DNA of 64,000 bases from Gaiellasilicea sp963730405 (GTDB lineage: Bacteria; Actinomycetota; Thermoleophilia; Gaiellales; Gaiellaceae), in assembly GCA_963730405.1 (NCBI GenBank), contig CAVSRW010000009.1, positions 124,001-188,000 on the forward strand. Reading direction: 5' to 3'. The translations under genes were made by a program, and so were the position numbers. The notes under the pieces are model-generated. The model searched no databases, was not told the DNA's origin, and saw only the letters and a program-made list of their open reading frames with translations. Below, piece by piece: positions 7,682 to 15,660 of the stretch (positions within the stretch are counted from its first letter, which is position 1; every line of letters begins with the position of its first letter).

Positions 7682-7842
7682 TGGGTCGCGCGGCGACGTC
7701 CGCCGGGCGTCTGACGCCCGCGGAGACGTCGCCTGGCGTCGTCCTCAGTCGCGCACGTGCCACCGGCACGCACGCTCCTTGCGTCCTAGCCAGGCTCGCT
7801 CCGCGAACGCCAGCCGCGCGGCAACGCCACCGCGCGACCCAC
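7681..7842 (+). ncRNA. 162-nt structured element, copy A (candidate cis-acting RNA leader upstream of pth)
   Basis: The element is bounded by a perfect 13-bp inverted repeat (GTGGGTCGCGCGG at 7681-7693, complement at 7830-7842). A second hairpin forms at about 7695-7731 (GGGCGTC/GACGCCC inside). Core block 1 is at 7736-7753 (GCGTCGTCCTCAGTCGCG), a small hairpin at 7756-7770 (CGTGCC/GGCACG), and core block 2 at 7773-7800 (containing TGCGTCCTAGCCAGGCT). It ends 2 nt before the pth ATG. A second copy with the same layout but different stem sequences is at 38885-39046 on the other strand. I know no named RNA family that matches. A regulatory leader is an inference; a DNA-level repeat is the alternative. 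Confidence 0.6.
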
Positions 7843-7844
7843 TG

Positions 7845-8438
7845 ATGCGCCTCTTCCGTCGGGGCGAGAGCGCCTCGACGCTGGACCTGCTCGTCGTCGG
7901 CCTCGGCAACCCCGGCCGCGAGCACGCGCGCGACCGGCACAACGCCGGCTGGATGGTCGTGGACGAGCTGGCGCGGCGCCACGACGGCTCCTTCCGGTCC
8001 AAGTTCTCCGGGCAGCTGGCCGAGGTCCGGGTCGGTGAGCTGCGACTCGCGCTGCTGAAGCCCGAGACGTACATGAACCTCTCCGGTAGCTCGCTGGCGG
8101 CCGCGGCGCGCTTCTTCAAGCTTCCGACCGAGCAGATCGCGGTCGTGCACGACGACGTCGACCTCGATCCCGGCCGGATCCAGCTGCGCCTCGGCGGCGG
8201 CCTCGCCGGCCACAACGGGCTCCGCTCGATCCGCCAGTCGCTCGGCTCGGCGGAGTTCCTGCGCGTACGCGCCGGCGTCGGCCGCCCGGGCCGCGGCGAC
8301 CGGCGCCCGGTCGCCGACTACGTGCTGAGCCCGTTCGCCCCCGAGGACGACGCCGAGGCGCTGATCGCCCGCTCCGCCGACGCGGTCGAGACGCTCGCCG
8401 CCGAGGGCCTCGACGAGGCCCAGCGCCGCTTCAACTAG
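7845..8438 (+). CDS. pth: Peptidyl-tRNA hydrolase
   Basis: Pth releases peptides from prematurely dropped peptidyl-tRNAs. The 197-residue protein has all family signatures: GLGNPG near residues 20-25, the catalytic His in RHNAGW near 32-37, KPETYMNLSG near 72-81, HDDVDL near 101 and GGGLAGHNGLRS near 114. ATG 7845 is chosen although the frame is open further upstream, because the upstream part lies in the structured element and encodes no Pth sequence. No Shine-Dalgarno precedes the ATG. The rplY-pth neighbourhood is standard in actinobacteria. Confidence 0.96.
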   Translation: MRLFRRGESASTLDLLVVGLGNPGREHARDRHNAGWMVVDELARRHDGSFRSKFSGQLAEVRVGELRLALLKPETYMNLSGSSLAAAARFFKLPTEQIAVVHDDVDLDPGRIQLRLGGGLAGHNGLRSIRQSLGSAEFLRVRAGVGRPGRGDRRPVADYVLSPFAPEDDAEALIARSADAVETLAAEGLDEAQRRFN

Positions 8439-8582
8439 GACGGCGCACTCGGCTCGCCGACTTGCCAGAGGGGCCCTTGCGTGCCAGGGTGGCTGGACGT
8501 CACGAGCTCGGAGGTGAAGAAAGAGCCCGGCTGGAACGCACGATCCAGGGGTCGTTCGCCGTCCTTGAGCGAGGAGGAAGTC

Positions 8583-9998
8583 ATGACTGACCAGGTGGCG
8601 ACCGAGCTGTCGCTCGACCCGGAGGCGCTCCAGGGCTTCGTGGAGGGTGTTCGCGGAGCGGTTCTGCGGCCCGGCGATCAGGGCTACGACGATGCCCGCG
8701 CGATCTGGAACGGGCTCATCGATCGCCGGCCGGCGCTGATCGTGCAGTGCAGCGGTGCCGCAGACGTCGTCGATGCCGTCAACTTCGCCCGGGAGCACAA
8801 CTTGCTGCTTTCGGTCAAGGGCGGCGGCCACAACGTGGCCGGCAACGCGGTGAACGACGGCGGCCTCGTCATCGACCTATCGCAGATGCGTGGCGTTCAT
8901 GTCGACCCGTCGACCAACGCGGTGCGAGTGCAGGGCGGGGCGACGTGGGGCGACTGCGACAGGGAGACGCAGCTCTTCGGGCTCGCGGTGCCGGGCGGCG
9001 TCGTCTCGACCACGGGCGTCGCCGGACTCACGTTGCACGGTGGCGTCGGTCATGTTCGCCGCAAGCACGGGCTGTCGATCGACAACCTGCTCTCGGTCGA
9101 CATCGTCACCGCCGACGGCCAGCTCCGCAGGGCGAGCGCCACCGAGAACGAGGATCTCTTCTGGGCCGTCTGCGGTGCAGGCAGCAACTTCGGCGTCGTC
9201 ACCTCGTTCGAGTTCCAGGCGCATCCGGTCGGGCCGATGGTGACGGTCGGCGCGATCTTCTACCCGCAGGATGTCGGTAGGACGGTGCTACCGGCGTGGC
9301 GCGACTACATGGCATCCGCGCCGGACGAGCTGAGCTCCCTCGCCTTCTTCTGGAACGTTCCTGAGCACGAGCCCTTCCCGCCCGAGCACCACGGGAAGCC
9401 CGTGGTCATCCTGGCCGCCGTCTACTCCGGATCCGTCGAGGACGGCGAGCCCGTCGTGCAGCCGCTGCGCGAGCTCGCCCAGCCGCTCGTCGACCTGAGC
9501 GGCCCCTGGCCCTGGCTCGGGCTGCAGAGCGGCTTCGACGCGCTCTTCCCGCCGGGGCAGTTTCGCTACTGGAAGTCGCGCGCCTTCGCAGAGCTGGGTG
9601 AGGAGGCGATCGACGAGATCGCCGACTGGGCGGCCCGCCGTCCGACGCCGCTCACGGACATCACGATCTGGCACCACGGCGGCGCCATGAGCCGAGTCGG
9701 CGAGTCGGAGACGGCCTACGCCGGTCGTGACGCACCCTTCCTCGTGACCGGGGAAGTGAGCTGGGCCGACCCGTCACAGACCGATGAGGCCATCGCCTGG
9801 GGCCGCGCGTTCTGGGATGCGATGGGCCGGCACTCCACCGGCGGCATCTACCTCAACTTCCCTGGGCTGGGAGAGGAGAAAGAGGAGCTCGTCAGGGCGG
9901 GGTACGGCGTCAACTACGACCGGCTCGCCGCGCTGAAGGCCAGGTACGACCCGACGAACCTCTTCCGCATGAACCTCAACATCACGCCCGCGGGCTAG
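8583..9998 (+). CDS. FAD-linked oxidoreductase, berberine-bridge-enzyme type
   Basis: The 471-residue protein has a PCMH-type FAD-binding domain (FAD_binding_4) and a C-terminal BBE segment. The motif KGGGHNVAGN near residues 79-88 contains the histidine usually bound covalently to FAD. GVAGLTLHGGVGHVRRKHG near 145 and the terminal YDRLAALKARYDPTNLFRMN are typical of the family. The start is ATG 8583, with AGGAGGAAG upstream; an in-frame GTG at 8481 adds 34 residues unlike the family. Relatives oxidise sugars, alkaloids or polyketides with oxygen. The substrate cannot be told here. It stands alone between the conserved pth and greA/mfd genes, so it may be an insertion into the core cluster. 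Confidence 0.85.
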   Translation: MTDQVATELSLDPEALQGFVEGVRGAVLRPGDQGYDDARAIWNGLIDRRPALIVQCSGAADVVDAVNFAREHNLLLSVKGGGHNVAGNAVNDGGLVIDLSQMRGVHVDPSTNAVRVQGGATWGDCDRETQLFGLAVPGGVVSTTGVAGLTLHGGVGHVRRKHGLSIDNLLSVDIVTADGQLRRASATENEDLFWAVCGAGSNFGVVTSFEFQAHPVGPMVTVGAIFYPQDVGRTVLPAWRDYMASAPDELSSLAFFWNVPEHEPFPPEHHGKPVVILAAVYSGSVEDGEPVVQPLRELAQPLVDLSGPWPWLGLQSGFDALFPPGQFRYWKSRAFAELGEEAIDEIADWAARRPTPLTDITIWHHGGAMSRVGESETAYAGRDAPFLVTGEVSWADPSQTDEAIAWGRAFWDAMGRHSTGGIYLNFPGLGEEKEELVRAGYGVNYDRLAALKARYDPTNLFRMNLNITPAG

Positions 9999-10015
9999 GA
10001 GCGACCCCGCGTACC

Positions 10016-10480
10016 TCAGGCACCAGCCGCCGAGCGGACCGAGACGACACGCGCCGTCCAGGCGCCCTTCGGCGCCTCGACCTGCACGGCGTCGCCGACG
10101 CGGGCGCCCACGAGCGCGGAGCCGAGCGGCGACTCCGTGGAGACGCCTCCGCTGACGCTCGAGATCTCGACCTCGAAGCGGCCGCCGGTCTCGTCCTCGA
10201 CCTCGACGACCGATCCGACGCCGACGACTCCCTCCGCAGCGCCCTCGACCACGACGGCGTTCTCGACACGGTGGCGCAGGATCGCGATCCGACGCTCGAG
10301 CAGGCCCTGCTCGTTCTTCGCAGCGTGGTACTCGAAGTTCTCCGAGAGATCGCCGAACGCGCGTGCCGTGGCGATCGCCTGAACCATCTCGGCCCGCTTC
10401 GGCCCCTCCAGCTCCGCGAGCTCGGCCGCCAGGGCATCGCGATGCGCCGCTGTCATCGACTCGGAGCCGCGATCAGCCAT
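10016..10480 (-). CDS. greA: Transcription elongation factor GreA
   Basis: The product of 154 residues is a GreA/GreB family factor, which stimulates transcript cleavage by backtracked RNA polymerase. The N-terminal coiled coil carries the key acidic loop region ARAFGDLSENFEYHAAKNEQ near residues 37-56. The C-terminal FKBP-like domain covers about 80-150 (VGVGSVVEVEDE, ESPLGSALVGARVGD). ATG 10480 is preferred because a TACGAT box lies 7 nt upstream, fitting a leaderless mRNA; ATGs at 10489 and 10456 are alternatives. It is divergent from mfd, which also acts on stalled RNA polymerase, and the two share a 52-bp promoter region. Confidence 0.92.
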   Translation of the reverse strand: MADRGSESMTAAHRDALAAELAELEGPKRAEMVQAIATARAFGDLSENFEYHAAKNEQGLLERRIAILRHRVENAVVVEGAAEGVVGVGSVVEVEDETGGRFEVEISSVSGGVSTESPLGSALVGARVGDAVQVEAPKGAWTARVVSVRSAAGA

Positions 10481-10487
10481 GCGCCGC

Positions 10488-10497
10488 ATCGTAGACT
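10488..10497. promoter_or_regulatory. Overlapping divergent -10 boxes for greA and mfd
   Basis: On the minus strand TACGAT (10493 to 10488) precedes greA by 7 nt. On the plus strand TAGACT (10492-10497) points to mfd. They share two bases, so polymerase could not occupy both at once. Both assignments rest on hexamer match and spacing only. Confidence 0.45.
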
Positions 10498-10504
10498 GAG
10501 CGCA

Positions 10505-10524
10505 GCGGAAACGCCGGTTTCCGC
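10505..10524. promoter_or_regulatory. Inverted repeat upstream of mfd (possible operator or 5' UTR hairpin)
   Basis: A perfect 8-bp inverted repeat GCGGAAAC-GCCG-GTTTCCGC lies just downstream of the mfd -10 box and 8 nt before the mfd ATG. The AAAC-N4-GTTT core has the spacing of a LexA box (GAAC-N4-GTTC) but differs at one base per half. It could be a repressor site or an mRNA hairpin. Confidence 0.45.
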
Positions 10525-10532
10525 CTCTCGTC

Positions 10533-13500
10533 ATGGACCGTCCGGTACTGCATTCGTTCGTCAGGGAGCTGCTCGCGCTGGAGCGCCTGCAGGCGTTCGC
10601 GGCTGCCCTACCCTCGCGCGCGCGGGTGTCCGAACCGGTGCTGCCGCTCCTGCTCGCGGCGCTGCACGAGCAGCTCGGCCGCGGCCTGGTCGTGCTGCTG
10701 CCGGAGGACGCGGACGCACGCGACCTCGCCGATGCAGCGGGGTGGTTCATCGGCGCCGAGGACGTGGCGCTGCTCCCGGGCCGCGGCGTCCGCTGGGGCT
10801 CGGGGCTCGAGCCGCCGCCGCATCTCGTCGGCGAGCGGGCGCGCGCTCTCGACGTCCTCGCCCGCGGCGGCCTGGTCGCCGCCTCCGCGACGGCCCTCGC
10901 CGAGGGAGTGCCGCCTCCGGCCGTGCGGCCCGAGCCGATCGTGCTCGAGGTCGGGTCGGAGCCCGGCCTCGAGGGACTCGCCGGGCACCTCGCGCTGGCG
11001 GGGTACGAGCGGGTCGAGCGGGCGGAGGAGCGTGGCCAGTTCGCCGTGCGTGGCGGGCTCGTCGACGTGTTCCCCACGACCGGGCGAGAGCCGATCCGGA
11101 TCGAGCTCTACGGCGACGAGATCGAGCAGGTTCGCGCCTTCTCGCCGTTCACGCAGCGCGCCCTCCATCCCGTCGACGGCGCCGTGATCTATCCGGCCGC
11201 CGAGCGCATCGCCGACCTCGCCGAGCCGGTGCTCGCGGACGACGAGGAGCCGGGGGTGCCGGAGCTGCCCGACGACCTCGTTCCCGTGCTCGACCGCGCG
11301 CCCGACTTCGTCTGGCAGCCCGAGGAGGTGCGGCGCGTCTGGTCGGAGGAGGGGCTCGACGAGGTCGGCCTCGCAAGCGCCTCGGAGCTCGACCCGTTCC
11401 CGCAGGCGCAGCCCTTCTCCTTCGAGGCACAGCGGCCCGCGATCGCCGCGCGCGGCCTCGCGGAGGCCGAGAACGAGCTGAAGGGCTTCGTCAACGGCGG
11501 CAACCGCGTCGTCGTCGCGTTCCCGCACGCGGGCGAGGCGCTCCGCACCGACAACCTGCTCAAGCGAGCCGACTCGCGCGTGCTCCAGCCCGGCGAGGAC
11601 CTGCCGGAGGAGCCGGAGCTCCTCTTCGCCGTCGCGCCCGCGCGGCGGGGCTTCGTCTGGCGCGAGCTCGGGCTGGTGCTGCTGCCGGACACACAGGTCT
11701 TCCGCAAGCGCCCACCGCGGGCCGACAAGCGGCTCGGCCGCGCGCTCGCCTCCTTCGCCGACCTGCGGACCGGCGACTACGTCGTCCACGAGGATCACGG
11801 CGTCGGGAAGCTGCTCGGCTTCGAGACGAAGGAGGTCGCCGGCGTCACGCGTGACTACCTCTTCCTCGCCTTCCGCGGCGAGGACAGGCTCTACGTGCCG
11901 CACGAGCAGCTGGGCAAGATCTCGAAGTACATCGGCGCCGACACGGGCGCGCCCGCACTCTCGAAGCTCGGCGGCAAGGCGTGGCAGAACCTCAAGGCCC
12001 GCGCGCGCGAGAGCGTCCGGGAGCTCGCAACCGAGCTGATCGCGCTGTACGCGCAGCGCCAGCAGGCGCCCGGGACGGCCTACGAGCTCGAGAACGAGTG
12101 GCTCGAGCGGCTCGAGACGGAGTTCCCGTACCGCGAGACGGAGGACCAGGCCCGCGCGATCGAGGCGGTCAAGGAGGATCTGGAGGCGCCGCGGCCGATG
12201 GACCGGCTGGTCTGCGGCGACGTCGGCTTCGGCAAGACCGAGGTCGCGGTCCGCGCGGCGTTTGCGGCTGCGATGAACGGCAAGCAGACGCTCGTGCTCT
12301 GCCCGACGACGATCCTCGCCGAGCAGCACTGGAACACGTTCAAGGCCCGCTACCGAGACTTCCCGGTCCGCGTCGAGATGGTCTCCCGCTTCCGGAGGCC
12401 GGCGGAGACGAAGGCGATCCTGAAGGACTTCGCCGAGGGGAAGATCGAGGTGCTCGTCGGCACCCACCGGGTGCTCAGCCGCGACGTGATCCCGAAGGAC
12501 CTCGGGCTCGTGATCCTCGACGAGGAGCAGCGCTTCGGCGTCGCACAAAAGGAGCTCCTTCGCAGCCTGCGGCTGGAGGTCGACGTCCTGGCGCTGTCGG
12601 CGACGCCGATCCCGCGGACGCTGCACATGTCGCTCTCCGGTCTCCGTGACATCTCGATCATCGAGACGCCGCCTGAGGGCCGCCGGCCGATCCGCACAAC
12701 CGTTGGCGAGTACGACGAGGAGCTCGTGAGGACGGCGCTGGAACGCGAGATCGAGCGAGGCGGCCAGGCCTTCTACCTGCACAACCGCGTCGAGACGATC
12801 GAGGAGGCGTGTGAGAAGCTGCAGCAGCTCTGCCCGAAGCTCCGCTTCATCGTCGCGCACGGGCAGATGAGAGAGCGCGAGCTCGAGGAGAAGATGCACG
12901 CGTTCCTGCGCGGCGACGCGGACGTGCTCGTCTCGACGACGATCATCGAGTCGGGGATCGACATCCCGCAGGCGAACACGCTGGTCATCGAGCGCGCCGA
13001 CGTGCTCGGGCTGAGCCAGCTCTACCAGATCCGCGGCCGTGTGGGCCGCTCGGATGTGACCGCGCACGCCTACCTGCTCTACCCCGACGCGATGGAGCTC
13101 TCGCCCGAGGCCCGAGCACGCCTCTCGACGCTCGCCGACCACACCGAGCTCGGCGCCGGCTTCCAGATCGCGATGCGCGACCTCGAGATCCGCGGCGCCG
13201 GCGACCTGCTGGGCGCCGAGCAGTCCGGCCACGTCGCCGCGCTCGGCTTCGAGCTCTACGTCGAGATGCTGGCGGAGGCCGTCGCGGAGCTGCAGGGGCA
13301 GCGGCGCCTGGCCACCCGGCCGGTTCGCGTCGACGCACGCGTGGATGCCTACGTGCCCGCGACGTACGTCGCCTCCGAGGCGCTCAAGATCGACATCCAC
13401 CGCCGGCTCGCGCTCGCCGAGTCCGACGACGAGCTGCGCGAGCTCCACGCGGCCTTGGAGGACCGGTACGGCCCCGTTCCGGCGCCCGTGGAGCATCTCT

Positions 13501-13742
13501 TTGCGATCCAGGAGGCGAAGCTGAAGCTGGCGCGTCTCGGGGCGGACTACCTCATCTATCGCGGCGGCCGCGCCACCGTCGGGCCCCTCGTGCTCGGCTC
13601 GGCGGAGCTGCGGGCGCTTCGCGACGTCTCCGACACCGCGGTCTACACGTCAGCAAAACGTGAAGTTTCGCGTAGAACGGATGAATTAGGAGGGGCGATC
13701 GAGCTTGTCGATGCTATCGTGACTGCCCGTCAGGCGGCCTGA
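10533..13742 (+). CDS. mfd: Transcription-repair coupling factor
   Basis: Mfd dislodges RNA polymerase stalled at DNA lesions and recruits UvrA. The protein has 1069 residues, the normal size. Domains in order: UvrB-homology region (about 1-330), CarD-like RNA-polymerase-interacting domain near 400-480 (HEDHGVGKLLGF, LYVPHEQLGKISKYI), DEAD-type translocase with GDVGFGKTE near 562 and DEEQRFGV near 662, a second helicase lobe (IIESGIDIPQANT, QIRGRVGRS), and the TRCF domain near 930-1030. ATG 10533 starts the conserved N-terminus. Upstream are a -10 box and an 8-bp inverted repeat. The neighbour order mfd, a small lipoprotein gene, mazG, eno matches actinobacterial genomes. Confidence 0.97.
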   Translation: MDRPVLHSFVRELLALERLQAFAAALPSRARVSEPVLPLLLAALHEQLGRGLVVLLPEDADARDLADAAGWFIGAEDVALLPGRGVRWGSGLEPPPHLVGERARALDVLARGGLVAASATALAEGVPPPAVRPEPIVLEVGSEPGLEGLAGHLALAGYERVERAEERGQFAVRGGLVDVFPTTGREPIRIELYGDEIEQVRAFSPFTQRALHPVDGAVIYPAAERIADLAEPVLADDEEPGVPELPDDLVPVLDRAPDFVWQPEEVRRVWSEEGLDEVGLASASELDPFPQAQPFSFEAQRPAIAARGLAEAENELKGFVNGGNRVVVAFPHAGEALRTDNLLKRADSRVLQPGEDLPEEPELLFAVAPARRGFVWRELGLVLLPDTQVFRKRPPRADKRLGRALASFADLRTGDYVVHEDHGVGKLLGFETKEVAGVTRDYLFLAFRGEDRLYVPHEQLGKISKYIGADTGAPALSKLGGKAWQNLKARARESVRELATELIALYAQRQQAPGTAYELENEWLERLETEFPYRETEDQARAIEAVKEDLEAPRPMDRLVCGDVGFGKTEVAVRAAFAAAMNGKQTLVLCPTTILAEQHWNTFKARYRDFPVRVEMVSRFRRPAETKAILKDFAEGKIEVLVGTHRVLSRDVIPKDLGLVILDEEQRFGVAQKELLRSLRLEVDVLALSATPIPRTLHMSLSGLRDISIIETPPEGRRPIRTTVGEYDEELVRTALEREIERGGQAFYLHNRVETIEEACEKLQQLCPKLRFIVAHGQMRERELEEKMHAFLRGDADVLVSTTIIESGIDIPQANTLVIERADVLGLSQLYQIRGRVGRSDVTAHAYLLYPDAMELSPEARARLSTLADHTELGAGFQIAMRDLEIRGAGDLLGAEQSGHVAALGFELYVEMLAEAVAELQGQRRLATRPVRVDARVDAYVPATYVASEALKIDIHRRLALAESDDELRELHAALEDRYGPVPAPVEHLFAIQEAKLKLARLGADYLIYRGGRATVGPLVLGSAELRALRDVSDTAVYTSAKREVSRRTDELGGAIELVDAIVTARQAA

Positions 13743-13777
13743 GCCCGCCCCAACGCGACTACCTGGAGCTTTCTCAC

Positions 13778-14782
13778 ATGAAGATCTCTCGCCTCGTCAT
13801 TCTTCTCTGCGCGCTTGCAACGATTGCGCTTGCCGGCTGCGGTGGTGATGAGGATGTTCCTGCGGATGCGGTTGCGGTGGTGGATGGTGAGGAGGTCGCG
13901 CGGAGCGATTATGAGGCGTTGATCACGCAGGCGAAGAAGAGTTATGCGAATCAGAAGCGGGAGTTTCCGGCGGCGGGTTCGCAGGAGTTTCAGACCTTGC
14001 GCAACCAGGCGGTGCAGTTCTTGGTGCAGCGGGAGCAGTTCGAGCAGGAGGCGTCCGAGCTGGATGTCGAGGTGACCGAGAAGCAGGTGAATGACCGGCT
14101 GGCGCAGATCCAGAAGCAGTACTTCGGCGGCGACAAGGCCAAGTACGAGAAGCAGCTGAAGGAGCAGGGGTTGACCGAGCAGCAGGTGCGCAACGACATC
14201 CGCGCGCAGCTGATCTCGGAGAAGATTTTTGCGAAGGTGACGGGTGAGGTGAAGGTCACCGATGCGCAGATCGAGGAGTACTACGGGAAGAACAAGGCGC
14301 AGTACAGTCAGCCGGAGAGCCGGGAGGTGCGGCATATCCTGGTCAAGACGAAGGCGCAGGCGGATGATCTGTATGGGCAGTTGCAGGCTGGGGGCGATTT
14401 CGCGGCCTTGGCGAAGCAGTTCTCGCAGGACACGGGTTCGAAGGCGAATGGGGGCAAGTTGACGATCTCGAAGGGGCAGACGGTGGCGCCGTTTGACAAG
14501 GCGGCGTTCGCGTTGAAGCTGAACGAGGTCTCGGAGCCGGTGAAGACGGAGTTCGGGTTCCACATCATCGAGCCGTTGAGTGCGACGAAGCCGGCCAAGG
14601 TGACGCCGTTGAAGGAGGTCAAGGCCTCGATCAGCCAGCAGTTGCAGCAGACGAAGAAGAACGAGGCGATGACCAAGTGGGTCGACGAGCTGAAGGACGA
14701 CTACGAGGACAAGGTCAGCTACGCCACCGGCTTCACCCCGCCCCCGGACGCCAAGAGCACGACGGCTGCAGAGACCGAGTAG
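13778..14782 (+). CDS. PpiC/SurA-type peptidyl-prolyl isomerase lipoprotein
   Basis: The 334-residue protein has a lipoprotein signal peptide ending in LAGC (Cys about 21), an N-terminal SurA-like helical domain (about 30-190) and a parvulin domain (about 190-285) with REVRHILVKTK and the closing FGFHIIEPLS. A Ser/Thr-rich tail ends the protein. It is probably anchored outside the membrane as a foldase for exported proteins, like PrsA. The start ATG 13778 has GGAG upstream. Codon use is unusual for the window: GAT, GTT, TTG and GGT codons are common in its first two thirds, while neighbours strongly prefer G/C third bases. The usual actinobacterial mfd-mazG-eno region also has a small lipoprotein here. 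Confidence 0.88.
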   Translation: MKISRLVILLCALATIALAGCGGDEDVPADAVAVVDGEEVARSDYEALITQAKKSYANQKREFPAAGSQEFQTLRNQAVQFLVQREQFEQEASELDVEVTEKQVNDRLAQIQKQYFGGDKAKYEKQLKEQGLTEQQVRNDIRAQLISEKIFAKVTGEVKVTDAQIEEYYGKNKAQYSQPESREVRHILVKTKAQADDLYGQLQAGGDFAALAKQFSQDTGSKANGGKLTISKGQTVAPFDKAAFALKLNEVSEPVKTEFGFHIIEPLSATKPAKVTPLKEVKASISQQLQQTKKNEAMTKWVDELKDDYEDKVSYATGFTPPPDAKSTTAAETE

Positions 14783-14786
14783 GCGC

Positions 14787-15581
14787 GTGCCTCTCACGGA
14801 GGCGCTCGAAGAGCTGCAGGAGCTGACGCGGCGGCTGCGCCGGGATTGCCCCTGGGACCGAGAGCAGACCGCGCGGACGATCGTCCCGCACACCGTCGAG
14901 GAGGCCTACGAGGTGGCCGACGCGGCGGAGGCAGGCGACTCCGCCAAGCTGCTCGACGAGCTGGGCGACCTTCTCTTCCAGGTCTACTTCCTGGCGCTCC
15001 TGCTCGAGGAGCAGGGCGAGGGTGATCTCGAGCACGTCGCCCGGGCGGTGCACGCGAAGCTCGTCCGCCGGCACCCGCACGTCTTCGGCGAAGTAGAGGC
15101 GGACACCGCCGGGCGCGTGCGCGAGCGCTGGGAGCAGGTGAAGTCGGAGCAGGAGGGGCGGGAGGGGATCTTCCACGACGTCCCTGCGACGCTGCCGGCG
15201 CTGCTCCAGTCCCGGAAACTGCAGCGCCGCGCGGTCGCGGCCGGGTTCGACTGGCCCGACCTCGAGGGCCCGCTGGCCAAGGTGCGGGAGGAGCTCGGCG
15301 AGCTCGAGGCCGAGGTCGCCCGCGTCGGCGAGCCGAGCCCGGAGACGGAGGCCGACCCGAACGTCGCGCACGAGGTGGGCGACCTGCTCTTCACGGTGGT
15401 CAACCTGGCGCGCCGCCTCAACGTCGACCCCGAGCTGGCGCTGCGCGGTACGAACACCCGGTTCGTCGAGCGGGTGGAGCGGGCGGAGCAGCTCGCCGCC
15501 GCTCGCGGCGAGCGCTGGAGCGAGCTGCCGCTCGACGAGCAGGACCGCTACTACGACCAGGCAAAGGAGCAACTGGGATGA
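14787..15581 (+). CDS. mazG: Nucleoside triphosphate pyrophosphohydrolase MazG
   Basis: The 264-residue protein carries two MazG repeats. In the first, CPWDREQT near residues 23-30 and EEAYEVADA with DELGDLLFQVYF form the ExxE...ExxD metal site. The second has REELGELEAEVA and HEVGDLLFTVVNLAR near 205. MazG hydrolyses NTPs to NMP and pyrophosphate, cleaning abnormal nucleotides and lowering ppGpp in stress. The start GTG 14787 follows the preceding stop by 4 nt with no clear ribosome binding site; the spacing implies cotranscription. Eno begins 79 bp downstream. Confidence 0.93.
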   Translation: MPLTEALEELQELTRRLRRDCPWDREQTARTIVPHTVEEAYEVADAAEAGDSAKLLDELGDLLFQVYFLALLLEEQGEGDLEHVARAVHAKLVRRHPHVFGEVEADTAGRVRERWEQVKSEQEGREGIFHDVPATLPALLQSRKLQRRAVAAGFDWPDLEGPLAKVREELGELEAEVARVGEPSPETEADPNVAHEVGDLLFTVVNLARRLNVDPELALRGTNTRFVERVERAEQLAAARGERWSELPLDEQDRYYDQAKEQLG

Positions 15582-15660
15582 ATTCACTCACGTTCCGGAG
15601 CGGCGTCACCCGTGCGCGGAGCGCGGCTCTGCCGCGCGGGAGCGGACGGGGGCCGGCGGC

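Noticed and set aside
8481..8582. Longer start (GTG 8481) for the FAD oxidase
   Set aside because: The extra 34 residues are unlike the family, and ATG 8583 has a strong AGGAGG site at the right distance.
10608..13496. 962-codon open frame antisense to mfd
   Set aside because: It is a shadow caused by high GC and codon bias. The translation is Arg/Leu/Asp-rich with no domain, while the plus strand encodes a complete Mfd.
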